Source of the DNA: Candidatus Mediterraneibacter vanvlietii | GTDB lineage: Bacteria > Bacillota > Clostridia > Lachnospirales > Lachnospiraceae | Length of the DNA stretch: 55,189 bases | Assembly (NCBI GenBank): GCA_019113645.1 | Contig: DXGZ01000019.1 | Coordinates: forward strand, 1-55,189 | Direction: 5' to 3' | Shown: in pieces, positions 1 through 9,031 of the stretch | How the letters are laid out: each line of letters begins with the position of its first letter | Position numbering within the stretch: position 1 is the stretch's first letter | Made by a program: the position numbers and the translations under genes | The notes under the pieces: generated by a model | The model's input: only the letters and a program-made list of their open reading frames with translations | Database searches by the model: none | What the model was told of the DNA's origin: nothing

Positions 1-2
1 AG

Positions 3-312
3 TAATTACCGATCTGGATGGAACAGAAAACAGACCCTATTGCAAAAACTTTTCTGCCGGGAGGGAGACTGTGAGCAGCTGACTTCGGAAGGGTGATTAG
101 GAAAAGTTACGGCTTTGGGCAGGGACTTTAGGACTGACAATGAGATTGTCTGAGCCGCAGGCGAGTTGCTCATTGTCAGTCCTGCTTTTTGTCCATGCCC
201 GGAGCCGTTAGTTTTCCTTATTGCCCGGAGCGGAAGCTGAACACAGTTTCCCTCCCGGCAGAATACGGTCTGCATATGCTCCTGTTTTCGTCTGATTTGA
301 AACCGGTAATTA
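3..312 (-). repeat. Foldback element copy E1, behind glyA
   Basis: A long imperfect palindrome. The outer ends pair (3-11 with 304-312) and the tip is a perfect 15-bp helix (130-144 with 169-183) around a 24-nt loop (145-168). Between these, the left arm and the reverse complement of the right arm can be aligned along their whole length. Read on the minus strand, the direction of glyA transcription, the tip loop is CAACTC, then GCC-TGC-GGC, then TCAGACAAT. Conserved boxes are at 81-90 (GACTTCGGAA on the plus strand) and 229-234 (AGCGGA). It begins 20 bp behind the glyA stop codon and has no credible gene. The family is shared with the copies at 24471, 24986 and 55008. Its function is unknown; transcript termination or mRNA 3'-end protection is an inference. 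Confidence 0.85.
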
Positions 313-331
313 TTGAACTGATAGCTGACTA

Positions 332-1567
332 TCAGCAGAGGGGATACTTCTCTGTGAGTTCTGCCACAAGTTTCTTTGCAGCTTCCACGTTATCCTCGCT
401 CTCGATCACCATGGCGATGATCTCTGCGATTTTGTCCATGTCATCTTCTTTCATTCCACGTGTTGTGACAGCCGGAGTTCCGAGTCTCACGCCGCTTGTC
501 ACAAACGGAGAACGGGGATCATTCGGGATCGTGTTTTTATTGCAGGTAATATGAGCGTCATCCAGACGTTTTTCCAGTTCTTTTCCGCTCACGTTATTCT
601 CAGTCAGGTCTACGAGCATCAGATGATTATCCGTGTCGCCGGATACAATCTTAACCCCGCGTTTCTTCAGACCTTCGCAGAGCGCTTTCGCATTCTTTAC
701 TACCTGTTTCTGGTATTCTTTAAACTCCGGCTCAAGCGCTTCTTTGAAGCATACTGCTTTCGCCGCAATCACATGCATCAGCGGGCCTCCCTGAATTCCC
801 GGGAAAATCGCTTTGTTGAAGTTAAACTTCTCATTCATCTCATTGCTGGAGAGAATCATGCCGCCGCGGGGTCCGCGCAGCGTCTTATGTGTCGTGGTCG
901 TTGTCACATGAGCATATGGAATCGGGCTCGGATGCAGTCCTGCTGCCACAAGTCCCGCGATGTGCGCCATATCAACCATAAGGTATGCGCCCACCTCATC
1001 CGCAATCTCACGGAAACGCTTGAAATCAATCGTCCGCGCATATGCGCTTGCCCCGGCGATAATCAGCTTCGGATGACACTCCTTCGCGATCTCCTGAACA
1101 CGGTCATAATCAATCACGCCTTCGTCATTCACACCATATGGAACCACATGATAATATTTTCCGGACATATTGACCGGTGATCCGTGGGTCAGGTGTCCGC
1201 CGTGATCCAGGTTCATTCCCATGTAGGTATCTCCCGGCTGCAGAATGGCAAACATTACTGCCATATTCGCCTGCGCTCCTGAGTGGGGCTGCACATTGGC
1301 ATACTCACATCCAAAGAGTTTCTTTGCTCTCTCTCTGGCGAGTTCTTCCACCTCATCCACGCACTGGCATCCGCCGTAATACCTCTTGCCCGGATAGCCT
1401 TCCGCGTATTTGTTCGTCAGCGGGCTTCCCATTGCAGCCATCACTGCCTTGCTCACCCAGTTCTCGGAAGCAATCAGCTCGATATGAGAGTTCTGTCTCT
1501 CCATCTCCGCCATGATTGCATCGGCAATCTCCGGATCTGTATTCCGGATCTCATCAAAGTCGTACAT
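332..1567 (-). CDS. glyA: Serine hydroxymethyltransferase
   Basis: A 411-residue PLP enzyme that interconverts serine and glycine while loading or unloading methylene-tetrahydrofolate; cytosolic. The PLP-lysine motif [15 protein letters not shown] is intact, as are the N-terminal SENW and the GGxxCVDEVE segments typical of bacterial GlyA, and the length is normal for the family. The start at 1567 is chosen over an upstream ATG at 1606 because GGAGGG lies 8 bases ahead of it and the protein then begins at the usual place (MYDFDEI). It appears monocistronic, with its own promoter at 1617-1646. The 3' end runs straight into foldback element E1. Confidence 0.97.
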   Translation of the reverse strand: MYDFDEIRNTDPEIADAIMAEMERQNSHIELIASENWVSKAVMAAMGSPLTNKYAEGYPGKRYYGGCQCVDEVEELARERAKKLFGCEYANVQPHSGAQANMAVMFAILQPGDTYMGMNLDHGGHLTHGSPVNMSGKYYHVVPYGVNDEGVIDYDRVQEIAKECHPKLIIAGASAYARTIDFKRFREIADEVGAYLMVDMAHIAGLVAAGLHPSPIPYAHVTTTTTHKTLRGPRGGMILSSNEMNEKFNFNKAIFPGIQGGPLMHVIAAKAVCFKEALEPEFKEYQKQVVKNAKALCEGLKKRGVKIVSGDTDNHLMLVDLTENNVSGKELEKRLDDAHITCNKNTIPNDPRSPFVTSGVRLGTPAVTTRGMKEDDMDKIAEIIAMVIESEDNVEAAKKLVAELTEKYPLC

Positions 1568-1616
1568 CGTCCTATCCCTCCATTTATTCAGTATTTCATT
1601 TATCACTTACCTGCCC

Positions 1617-1646
1617 ATTATAGCACAGGCACAGCTTATCCGTCTA
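1617..1646 (-). promoter_or_regulatory. Predicted sigma-A promoter of glyA
   Basis: On the minus strand: -35 TAGACG (1641-1646), 18-bp spacer, perfect -10 TATAAT (1617-1622), about 45 bp ahead of the glyA start. Confidence 0.6.
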
Positions 1647-1730
1647 TCAGTTAAGTATTTCTGTCCGTTAAGGATTTGGAAAGCAGTACTCTGCTGTATC
1701 TGCGATTTTTTCGCACCAGGCGGCATCCGC

Positions 1731-4700
1731 TTACAAATCAAACAGTGAGAGCTGGTTGCTCTGCGGCAAATTGCCGAACAGCCCCAGATCATGCATGAGG
1801 TCGATCACGGTCTTGCTGACTTTGGTCCGCTGCCGGAAATCATCAAGAGACAGATAAGGGCCGTCCTTAGACGCCTCCTCCACAGCTTCCGCCGCCTTGT
1901 CTCCCATTCCTTCAATACTGGCAAGAGAAGGCATCAGCTTTCCGTCAATGATCTGGAACATCTTGGCTTTCGCCCGGTAAAGGTCAATCGGGAGAAACTC
2001 AAATCCGCGCGCATACATCTCCTGAACGATCTTCATATCCTTCATGACATCCTGCTCTTTCTTGCTCAGGGTATCAATCCGCTTCTTATAGTCTTTCATA
2101 TAATAATCCAGCTTATCCTTCCCCTGACACATGATCTCATAGGAAAACGCGTCCGCACGGATTCCGAAATACGCTGCATAATACGCCAGCGGATAGTGGA
2201 TCTTACAGTATGCAATACGGTATGCCATCATAACATATGCCGCCGCATGGGCTTTCGGGAACATATAGCTGATCTTTTTACAGGACCAGATATACCAGTC
2301 CGGAACATCCTGTTCCTTCATGGCCTCCTCCCACTCTGGTTTCAGCCCTTTCCCCTTTCTGACGCTCTCCATGATCGTAAATGCCAGCGCACTCTCCACT
2401 CCTTTATTGATCAGGTAAATCATGATATCGTCACGGGTACAGATTGCGGTGGAGATGGTTGCCTTCCCTGATTTCACAAGTTCCTGGGCATTTCCCAGCC
2501 ACACATTCGTACCGTGGGACAGCCCGGAGATCCGGATCAGGTCAGAGAGTGTCTGGGGCTTCGTATCTTCCACCATCTGGATAACAAAGTCTGTTCCGAA
2601 CTCAGGAATACCCAGGCATCCCAGCTTGCACCCGTCGATATCCTCCGGCTTGATGCCAAGAATATCCGTGCCGTGGAACAGCTCGATCACTTCCCGGTCA
2701 TCCAGAGGGATCTCTGTCGCTATAAACGGGTGATCTGCATTGTATTCGTTCTCCATTGCATCGGATGTAATATAATCCTCCAGCGTACGGATCATCGTCG
2801 GATCATCGTGTCCCAGAATATCCAGTTTCAGCAGGTTGTGATCAATGGAATGATAGTCAAAATGCGTTGTTGTAATACCGCATTCCATATCGTTGGCCGG
2901 ATGCTGTACCGGGGTAAATTCATTAATGTCATGTCCATGAGGAAGTACAACGATTCCGCCCGGATGCTGCCCGGTACTTCGCCTGATACCGGTACATCCC
3001 TCCGTGATCCTCTCAATCTCGCAGCGCCGCTTGCGCTGTTCATGTTCCTCATAGTAGTTCTTCACAAAACCATATGCTGTCTTGTCTGCAAGGGTTCCGA
3101 TGGTTCCCGCCTTAAACGTGTGTCCTTCCCCGAAGAGAACCTCTGTGTATTTATGGGCTTTTGCCTGATAGTCACCGGAGAAGTTCAGGTCAATATCCGG
3201 CTCCTTGTCTCCCTTGAATCCGAGGAACGTCTCAAAGGGAATATCGAATCCCGCCTTTACAAGCGGCTCTCCGCAGACCGGGCATGCCTTGTCCGGCATA
3301 TCATAGCCGCATCCGCCTGCATATGCCCGTACCTCATCGGAATCAAAATCACTGTAATGACAGTTTTTGCAGTAATAGTGCGGACTTAACGGATTGACCT
3401 CTGTAATTCCAGCCATTGTCGCAACAAAAGACGAACCGACCGATCCACGGGATCCAACCAGGTATCCGTCCGCATTGGACTTCCACACCAGCTTCTGGGC
3501 GATAATATACATAACCGCGTATCCGTTTGAGATAATGGAATTTAGCTCTTTCTCCAGACGTTCGGATACCTGGACCGGCAGATCCTCCCCGTACATCTCA
3601 TGGGCTTTCCTGTAACAGATATCTCTTAACTCCTGATCGGAATTCTCAATGACCGGCGGACACTTGTTCGGATTAACCGGTGAGATCTTTTCCACCATGC
3701 CGGCGATCTTCACCGGATTGTCAATCACGATCTCCCGCGCTTTCGCCGCGCCCAGGTAGGCGAACTCCTCCAGCATCTCGTCCGTGGTGCGCAGGAACAG
3801 AGGCGGCTGGGTATCCGCATCGTCAAATCCTTTTCCCGCCATGATGATTCTCCTGTACACCTCATCTTCCGGATCAAGGAAATGAACGTCGCACGTTGCC
3901 ACAACCGGTTTACCGAATTTCTCGCCGAGCTCAACAATTTCCCGGTTCAGATTCTGCAGGTCTTCCTCAGAAGTCACGTCCGGGACACGGTCACTCTCAA
4001 TCATAAACCGGTTGTTCCCGATCGGCTGTATCTCATAGTAGTCGTAGAAATCCGCCAGTCTGGCGATCTGCTGGGCGGAGCGCTTCTCCAGAATTGCCTG
4101 GTAAAGTTCTCCCGCCTCACAGGCGCTGCCAATGAGAAGACCTTCTCTGTGTTCATTTAACAAACTTTTCGGAATTCTCGGACGCCTTGAATAATAAGTC
4201 ATATGTGACTCGGTGATCAGCTGATACAGGTTATACCGCCCAATATTGTTTTTCGCGAGAATAATGATATGGTGAGTGGGCATTTTCCGGATAGCATTGA
4301 CATTCCGGTCCCCATACCGGTTTACCTCTTTCAGCGTCGTGATATTGTCTTTTTTAAGCATTTCCACGAATTTGACAAAGATCTCTGCGGTAGCTCCTGC
4401 GTCATCCACAGCCCTGTGGTGATTCTCAAGAGAGATATTAAGGGCTTTCGCCACGATATTCAGTTTGTATTTCGACAGAGTCGGCAGCAGTACACGGGCT
4501 AATGCAACGGTATCTACATAGATAAAATGATCATCAAGTCCGAGGTTTCTGCAGTTCTGTTCAACAAACCCCACATCAAATCCCGCGTTATGGGCCACGA
4601 GGACACCGTCCCCTACAAATTCAAGAAACTGAGGCAGAATCGTCTCTATACCGGGCGAATCCATCACCATCTCATCCGTAATGCTGGTAAGATTCGTGAT

Positions 4701-6287
4701 TTCGAACGGAATCGGACGTTTTGGATTTACAAAAGTGCTGAATCTGTCAACAATTCTGCCGTCCTGCACTTTCACCGCTCCGATCTCAATAATACTGTCC
4801 CGTATCGAGCTGAATCCGGTTGTCTCAATATCAAAAACAATATATGTATCGTCCAGAGACTGGTCTCCCGCATTCACCGCAATCTCTGTCAGGTCGTCCA
4901 CTATGTAGCCCTCCACACCATAGATCACCTTAAAGGGATCATCCTTGTCCAGTGTCTCGATGTAATGATTGGCGTCCGGAAAGGCCTGCGCCACGCCATG
5001 ATCCGTAATGGCGATCGCCGGGTGTCCCCAGTCATGCGCACGTTTTACAATGTCCTTCACCTCGGAAACACCATCCATATCGCTCATCTTTGTATGGCAG
5101 TGGAGCTCTACGCGTTTTATGGGGCTTAAATCTTCTCTTGACACTGTGAAGTCGCCGATCTTTTTGATGCCGGTCACCGAACCGATTGTCAGTTCTCCGT
5201 CGAACTTGTCGATCGTGGTGATTCCCTTGATTTTCACAAACGCGCCTTTTTTCAGTTCTCCGAGTATCTCCGGCAACTGATCATTCCGGGCAAACATTTT
5301 GACCATGATCGTGTCCGTAAAATCCGTGACAGCAAACATGATAATCGTCTTTTCATTCCTGATCTCACGGGTATCAAAATTAATAATCTTTCCGTGTACA
5401 GTGATCTCTCCCATCTCAGTGATCACCTGTTCCAGAGCAATCGGCTCGTCCTCAAAGTTCTTTCCGTAAATCAGGTTCGGATCATCCCCGACCTTCACAG
5501 GACGATAATAATCCTTTTTCTTAAACTCACCCTTCTTGAACCCTTTCCGGCTGCCGTTCTCTTTTCCTGCCTTCTTCGAAGCATTTCCCGACGAAGAACT
5601 CCCGGCTGCCTTCGATTCTTTTCCTTTACCTTCCCCGGATTCTTTCGCTTCAGCAGCTGGTTCATGTGCCGGAATGTCTTCTCCTCTCTGACGGGCCCTC
5701 CGCTCGAAAATGGCATTGATTTCCTGCTGAATCCGCTGCTCATCATATTCACGCGAGCCGGAAGAATCCGGCTCGCGGTAGGAAATCCGGATATCCGCAG
5801 GAATGCGGAACCGTTCTTTATAGATATGTTCCAGAAGTTCCAGTATCTCTTCTTTCCTTCCCTCTGATACAATCGTATCCAGCAGCTCCAGACAGATCAC
5901 TCCGCCTTCCTCATAATGAATCTGCGCCTGCATGAACATATTTGCCGCAAGAACACTGATTTCCTTTAATTCAAGGATAATACTCTCCCTGTACTCTCTC
6001 ATCAGTGCTTCCGCCGTGTACTGTCCGGACAGACGATACTCCTCTTCAATACGGATATCAACTGCTGTCCGCCCGAAGAGCTGTTCTTTGATCTGCCGCT
6101 CCATCTGCCGGATCTGTTTCTTCTGAATCAGATGGCGGCTGAAAATGTATATGTGAAGAAAATCACGCCGGGAATTCGTCGTGATCTTCTTAACCTCTAC
6201 ATCCGTAAATAATATCTGTATATCATCCTCTACTTTCAGAGTGGGGAATACGTTAAAAAAAGTCTTTTCGCTCTTTACCTGTTCCAA
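1731..6287 (-). CDS. polC: DNA polymerase III alpha subunit, Gram-positive PolC type
   Basis: The replicative polymerase of Firmicutes, with built-in proofreading; 1518 residues, about 80 more than typical. Order seen: N-terminal domain, OB fold (about 265-385), PHP domain starting at VELHCHTK (393-400), inserted 3'-5' exonuclease (DIETTG at about 486-491; HNAGFDVGF; HRAVDDAGA), then the polymerase core with GSRGSVGSSF (about 945), a zinc module (Cys 973, 976, 993, 1002, 1005) and the catalytic DIDLNF (about 1031-1036). A Lys/Ser/Gly-rich linker at about 205-262 precedes the OB fold and accounts for part of the extra length. The start codon is TTG, preceded by AGGAGAGG; no in-frame ATG nearby fits better. 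It lies 32 bp behind ispG and is probably co-transcribed with it. Confidence 0.97.
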   Translation of the reverse strand: MEQVKSEKTFFNVFPTLKVEDDIQILFTDVEVKKITTNSRRDFLHIYIFSRHLIQKKQIRQMERQIKEQLFGRTAVDIRIEEEYRLSGQYTAEALMREYRESIILELKEISVLAANMFMQAQIHYEEGGVICLELLDTIVSEGRKEEILELLEHIYKERFRIPADIRISYREPDSSGSREYDEQRIQQEINAIFERRARQRGEDIPAHEPAAEAKESGEGKGKESKAAGSSSSGNASKKAGKENGSRKGFKKGEFKKKDYYRPVKVGDDPNLIYGKNFEDEPIALEQVITEMGEITVHGKIINFDTREIRNEKTIIMFAVTDFTDTIMVKMFARNDQLPEILGELKKGAFVKIKGITTIDKFDGELTIGSVTGIKKIGDFTVSREDLSPIKRVELHCHTKMSDMDGVSEVKDIVKRAHDWGHPAIAITDHGVAQAFPDANHYIETLDKDDPFKVIYGVEGYIVDDLTEIAVNAGDQSLDDTYIVFDIETTGFSSIRDSIIEIGAVKVQDGRIVDRFSTFVNPKRPIPFEITNLTSITDEMVMDSPGIETILPQFLEFVGDGVLVAHNAGFDVGFVEQNCRNLGLDDHFIYVDTVALARVLLPTLSKYKLNIVAKALNISLENHHRAVDDAGATAEIFVKFVEMLKKDNITTLKEVNRYGDRNVNAIRKMPTHHIIILAKNNIGRYNLYQLITESHMTYYSRRPRIPKSLLNEHREGLLIGSACEAGELYQAILEKRSAQQIARLADFYDYYEIQPIGNNRFMIESDRVPDVTSEEDLQNLNREIVELGEKFGKPVVATCDVHFLDPEDEVYRRIIMAGKGFDDADTQPPLFLRTTDEMLEEFAYLGAAKAREIVIDNPVKIAGMVEKISPVNPNKCPPVIENSDQELRDICYRKAHEMYGEDLPVQVSERLEKELNSIISNGYAVMYIIAQKLVWKSNADGYLVGSRGSVGSSFVATMAGITEVNPLSPHYYCKNCHYSDFDSDEVRAYAGGCGYDMPDKACPVCGEPLVKAGFDIPFETFLGFKGDKEPDIDLNFSGDYQAKAHKYTEVLFGEGHTFKAGTIGTLADKTAYGFVKNYYEEHEQRKRRCEIERITEGCTGIRRSTGQHPGGIVVLPHGHDINEFTPVQHPANDMECGITTTHFDYHSIDHNLLKLDILGHDDPTMIRTLEDYITSDAMENEYNADHPFIATEIPLDDREVIELFHGTDILGIKPEDIDGCKLGCLGIPEFGTDFVIQMVEDTKPQTLSDLIRISGLSHGTNVWLGNAQELVKSGKATISTAICTRDDIMIYLINKGVESALAFTIMESVRKGKGLKPEWEEAMKEQDVPDWYIWSCKKISYMFPKAHAAAYVMMAYRIAYCKIHYPLAYYAAYFGIRADAFSYEIMCQGKDKLDYYMKDYKKRIDTLSKKEQDVMKDMKIVQEMYARGFEFLPIDLYRAKAKMFQIIDGKLMPSLASIEGMGDKAAEAVEEASKDGPYLSLDDFRQRTKVSKTVIDLMHDLGLFGNLPQSNQLSLFDL

Positions 6288-6319
6288 ACTATCCTCTCCT
6301 GTCGATTTTCCGTCTGTCC

Positions 6320-7375
6320 CTAGTCATTCCAGTGCAGGAGTTCCTGCCGAAGCGTCTCGAGAAGCTCATCTTCTTTCACTTTCCTGATGATCTCACCTTT
6401 TTTGATCAGAAGTCCTTCGCCAATTCCTCCAGCTATACCGATATCCGCTTCTTTCGCTTCTCCCGGTCCGTTCACCACGCATCCCATCACGGCAACCTTG
6501 ATATCAAGCGGGATATCCTCCACCATTTTCTCCACCTGGTTTGCAAGACCGATCAGGTCGATCTTTGTCCTTCCGCATGTCGGGCAGGAGACAACCTCGA
6601 TTCCGCCCTTGCGCAGCCCCAGTGTTTTCAGAATCAGTTTCGCTGTGCGTATCTCTTCGGCCGGATCCCCTGTCAGCGAAACACGAATGGTATTTCCGAT
6701 CCCTTCATGAAGAATAATCCCAAGCCCTACAGAAGATTTTACATTTCCTGAGTACACGGTTCCGGACTCTGTGATTCCCACATGAAGAGGATACGGGCAT
6801 TCTTTTGCAATCAGCTCGTGGGCCTTCACGCACATCAGCACATCCGAAGACTTAATACTGACGACAAGATTATCATAGCCCATATTCTCGATCATGTGCA
6901 CCTTGTCAAGCGCGCTCTCCACAATTCCCTCCGCGGTGACACCTCCGTATTTCTCAATCAGATGTTTCTCAAGAGAGCCGCTGTTGACGCCCACACGGAT
7001 CGGCACGCCGTATTCCTTCGCCTTGTCCACGACAGCCTGCACACGGTCTTCCGTTCCGATATTTCCCGGATTGATCCTGATTTTATCCGCCCCGTTCTCA
7101 ATCGCGGCGATTGCCAGCCGGTAATCAAAATGAATATCAGCCACAAGCGGGATATGAATACTTTTCTTGATTTCTTTTAACGCCTGCGCTGCTTCCATTG
7201 TCGGAACAGCACAGCGGATGATCTCACATCCTGCTGCCTCAAGTTTCAGAATCTGAGATACCGTAGCTTCCACATCCTCTGTCTTTGTATTTGTCATGGA
7301 CTGAATCGCAACCGGATAATTCCCTCCGATGGTCACGTTTCCGATTTTGATTTCTTTTGTCTGATTCCTGTACAT
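6320..7375 (-). CDS. ispG: 4-hydroxy-3-methylbut-2-en-1-yl diphosphate synthase
   Basis: A [4Fe-4S] enzyme of the non-mevalonate isoprenoid pathway that reductively opens methylerythritol cyclodiphosphate to HMBPP; 351 residues, the bacterial short form. The N-terminal TIM barrel carries GNVTIGGNYPVAIQSMTNTKT. The C-terminal iron-sulfur part shows SCPTCGRT and MGCVVNGPGEA, which supply the three cluster cysteines and the conserved glutamate region. AGGAG sits 7 bases ahead of the ATG. The upstream gene ends in a terminator (7438-7468), so ispG-polC is probably its own transcription unit. Confidence 0.97.
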   Translation of the reverse strand: MYRNQTKEIKIGNVTIGGNYPVAIQSMTNTKTEDVEATVSQILKLEAAGCEIIRCAVPTMEAAQALKEIKKSIHIPLVADIHFDYRLAIAAIENGADKIRINPGNIGTEDRVQAVVDKAKEYGVPIRVGVNSGSLEKHLIEKYGGVTAEGIVESALDKVHMIENMGYDNLVVSIKSSDVLMCVKAHELIAKECPYPLHVGITESGTVYSGNVKSSVGLGIILHEGIGNTIRVSLTGDPAEEIRTAKLILKTLGLRKGGIEVVSCPTCGRTKIDLIGLANQVEKMVEDIPLDIKVAVMGCVVNGPGEAKEADIGIAGGIGEGLLIKKGEIIRKVKEDELLETLRQELLHWND

Positions 7376-7437
7376 ACGTATACTCCTTTCCTCGACTGCT
7401 TTCTCTGTGAACTTTATAAAATCCTTTTCCCGTTACA

Positions 7438-7468
7438 GAAGAAAAAGAGCTCCGCGAACGGAACTCTT
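7438..7468 (-). terminator. Rho-independent terminator of the small membrane protein gene
   Basis: Minus strand: a 10-bp stem (AAGAGTTCCG / CGGAGCTCTT, one G-U pair) with a TTCG tetraloop, followed by a run of T. It starts just behind the stop codon of the gene at 7474. Confidence 0.8.
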
Positions 7469-7473
7469 TTCTG

Positions 7474-7869
7474 CTATTTCTGGCTGCGTTCAAATACCAT
7501 CTGATCTCCGTATTCACGCTCTGTCAGTGTCAGTGTATTCTGCTCCACATTATAATCATAGGAACCGGAAAGGATGCCTTCTGTATAAGCATTTTCCGTC
7601 TGTACTGTGAAGATCTTTGTCTTTGTATCCACACTGTAATTCAGATTCTGTACTTCCCCGCTTTCCGCTTCTTTCAATGTGAGTTCTCCGTCATCACCAA
7701 TCTCCAGAACCGCGCCGCTGTCCTCGCTGATCCACGTTCCTTCCAGAGGATTTCCCGTAAAAAGCTTGATAATAAAAAACGCTGCTATGATAATAATGAG
7801 TACCGAAGAGACCGTAAGAATCGTTCTCCAGATCGTACTTCTTTTTTCTTCGTTGTTTTCATAAATCAT
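7474..7869 (-). CDS. Small membrane-anchored protein with a lipocalin-like C-terminal part, unknown function
   Basis: 131 residues. One N-terminal membrane helix (about 15-37, rich in I/V/F) leaves a short charged head inside and an extracytoplasmic domain of about 90 residues. That domain begins with LEGTWISEDSGAVLEIGDDGELTL and has repeated alternating beta-strand patterns (GxW start, TGxL-like turns), reminiscent of DUF4923/lipocalin-like small domains in clostridial surface proteins. I do not recognise a function. It stands alone between a perfect sigma-A promoter and a strong terminator, so it is probably expressed on its own and at a good level. Confidence 0.75.
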   Translation of the reverse strand: MIYENNEEKRSTIWRTILTVSSVLIIIIAAFFIIKLFTGNPLEGTWISEDSGAVLEIGDDGELTLKEAESGEVQNLNYSVDTKTKIFTVQTENAYTEGILSGSYDYNVEQNTLTLTEREYGDQMVFERSQK

Positions 7870-7898
7870 ATAATATTCCCCTTCTTTTTCTGTCTTTC

Positions 7899-7927
7899 AT
7901 TATACGGAATTCAAACTGTGATGTCAA
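7899..7927 (-). promoter_or_regulatory. Consensus sigma-A promoter
   Basis: Minus strand: TTGACA (7922-7927), 17-bp spacer, TATAAT (7899-7904), about 30 bp ahead of the start at 7869. Both hexamers match the consensus fully. Confidence 0.85.
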
Positions 7928-7964
7928 CGTCTCCATGAAGGGGAAAGTTCTTTTCCGCGGCAGC

Positions 7965-9026
7965 TCATCTGATCTTCTTTCTCAGAAAATCAAACAGCCT
8001 GTCCATCTCCTCATCTGTTCCCACAGTAATTCTCAGGTACTGTCCAAGTCTCTCTCCCGGCCAGTGCCTTACATATATTTTCTGTGCTTTCAGCTCCTCG
8101 AAGAGCTGTCCTCCGTCATAATCCGGGTGTTTTGCGAACAGGAAATTCGCCCTGGAATCTGTGAATACGAAGCCCAGTTTCTTCAGTTCTTCCTTGGCCC
8201 GCTCTCTTGTCGCAATAATCCGGCTGATGCTCTCTTCAAAATAGTTTCTGTCCTTTACTGCTTCCGCCCCGCAGACAAGCGCCGCGCGGCTCATGGTGTA
8301 GGAGTTGAAAGAATATTTCACATCATTCAGGCAGCGAATCAGATCCGGGTTGGACACTGCGAATCCAATGCGCATTCCCGCCATGCTTCTCGACTTTGAA
8401 AACGTCTGAGTAACAATGAGATTATCATACCTGTCGATCAGCTCCATGGCGGATTTCCCTGCGAAATCCACATACGCCTCATCCACGATCACAACAGAGT
8501 CCCTGTTATGTTCCAGAATATCCTCTACAAAATCAAGTTCCTCATAGACTGCGGTAGGCGCATTCGGATTCGGAAAAATGATCCCTCCGTTTTCTCTGTA
8601 GTAGTCTTCCCTCACAATGCGGAAATTATCATCCAGCTTCGGGCACTCATAGGGAATCCCGTAAAGTCCGGCCCACACTTTATAAAAGGAATATGTAATA
8701 TCCGGAAACAGGATCGGTCTGCCCGAATTAAAAAACGTCAGAAAACAGAGTGAAATCACATCATCCGATCCAACTCCGACAAACACCTGATCGCTGCCGA
8801 CACCGTATTCATCCGCCAGGGCATCAACGAGGATGCCGCATGCCGGATCCGGATAGAGCCTGAAATCTTCAGCTCTCAGCGTCTCCAGCGCCTTCTGCAC
8901 TCCAGGCGCTGGCGGATAAGGATTCTCGTTCGTGTTTAATTTGATTACTTTCTCCTGGGGCTGTTCGCCGGGAACATACGGTTCCACTTTCCTGATTTTC
9001 CCAAGGAGTTCTTCTCTCACTGCCAT
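7965..9026 (-). CDS. hisC: Histidinol-phosphate aminotransferase
   Basis: A class I/II PLP aminotransferase (353 residues) that converts imidazole acetol-phosphate to histidinol phosphate in histidine synthesis. Seen: N-terminal KLNTNENPYPP, VGSDDVISLCF, PNPNAPTAVYEELDF, VDEAYVDFAG and the PLP-lysine segment TQTFSKSRSMAGMRIGF; the arginine near the C-terminal LRITVGT is in place. No other his gene is in the window, so a broader substrate range (aromatic amino acids) is possible. It lies 5 bp behind the preceding aminotransferase gene, last in a string that runs from 14010. Confidence 0.9.
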   Translation of the reverse strand: MAVREELLGKIRKVEPYVPGEQPQEKVIKLNTNENPYPPAPGVQKALETLRAEDFRLYPDPACGILVDALADEYGVGSDQVFVGVGSDDVISLCFLTFFNSGRPILFPDITYSFYKVWAGLYGIPYECPKLDDNFRIVREDYYRENGGIIFPNPNAPTAVYEELDFVEDILEHNRDSVVIVDEAYVDFAGKSAMELIDRYDNLIVTQTFSKSRSMAGMRIGFAVSNPDLIRCLNDVKYSFNSYTMSRAALVCGAEAVKDRNYFEESISRIIATRERAKEELKKLGFVFTDSRANFLFAKHPDYDGGQLFEELKAQKIYVRHWPGERLGQYLRITVGTDEEMDRLFDFLRKKIR

Positions 9027-9031
9027 AATAT

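Noticed and set aside
145-168. Foldback tips as simple Rho-independent terminators
   Set aside because: Tip loops of 22-24 nt, no T-run at the helix end and arms of about 140 bp are not terminator-like. Termination may still happen in vivo, but the structure is far larger than needed.
551-1180. Long plus-strand frames opposite glyA, and many similar antisense frames opposite polC, rho, hndC, hndD and the dpp genes
   Set aside because: They mirror strongly conserved genes on the other strand, lack ribosome sites and have no protein-like features; they arise from codon bias.
1568-1616. Glycine riboswitch or T-box in the glyA leader
   Set aside because: The leader from the predicted promoter is about 45 nt, with no room for either.
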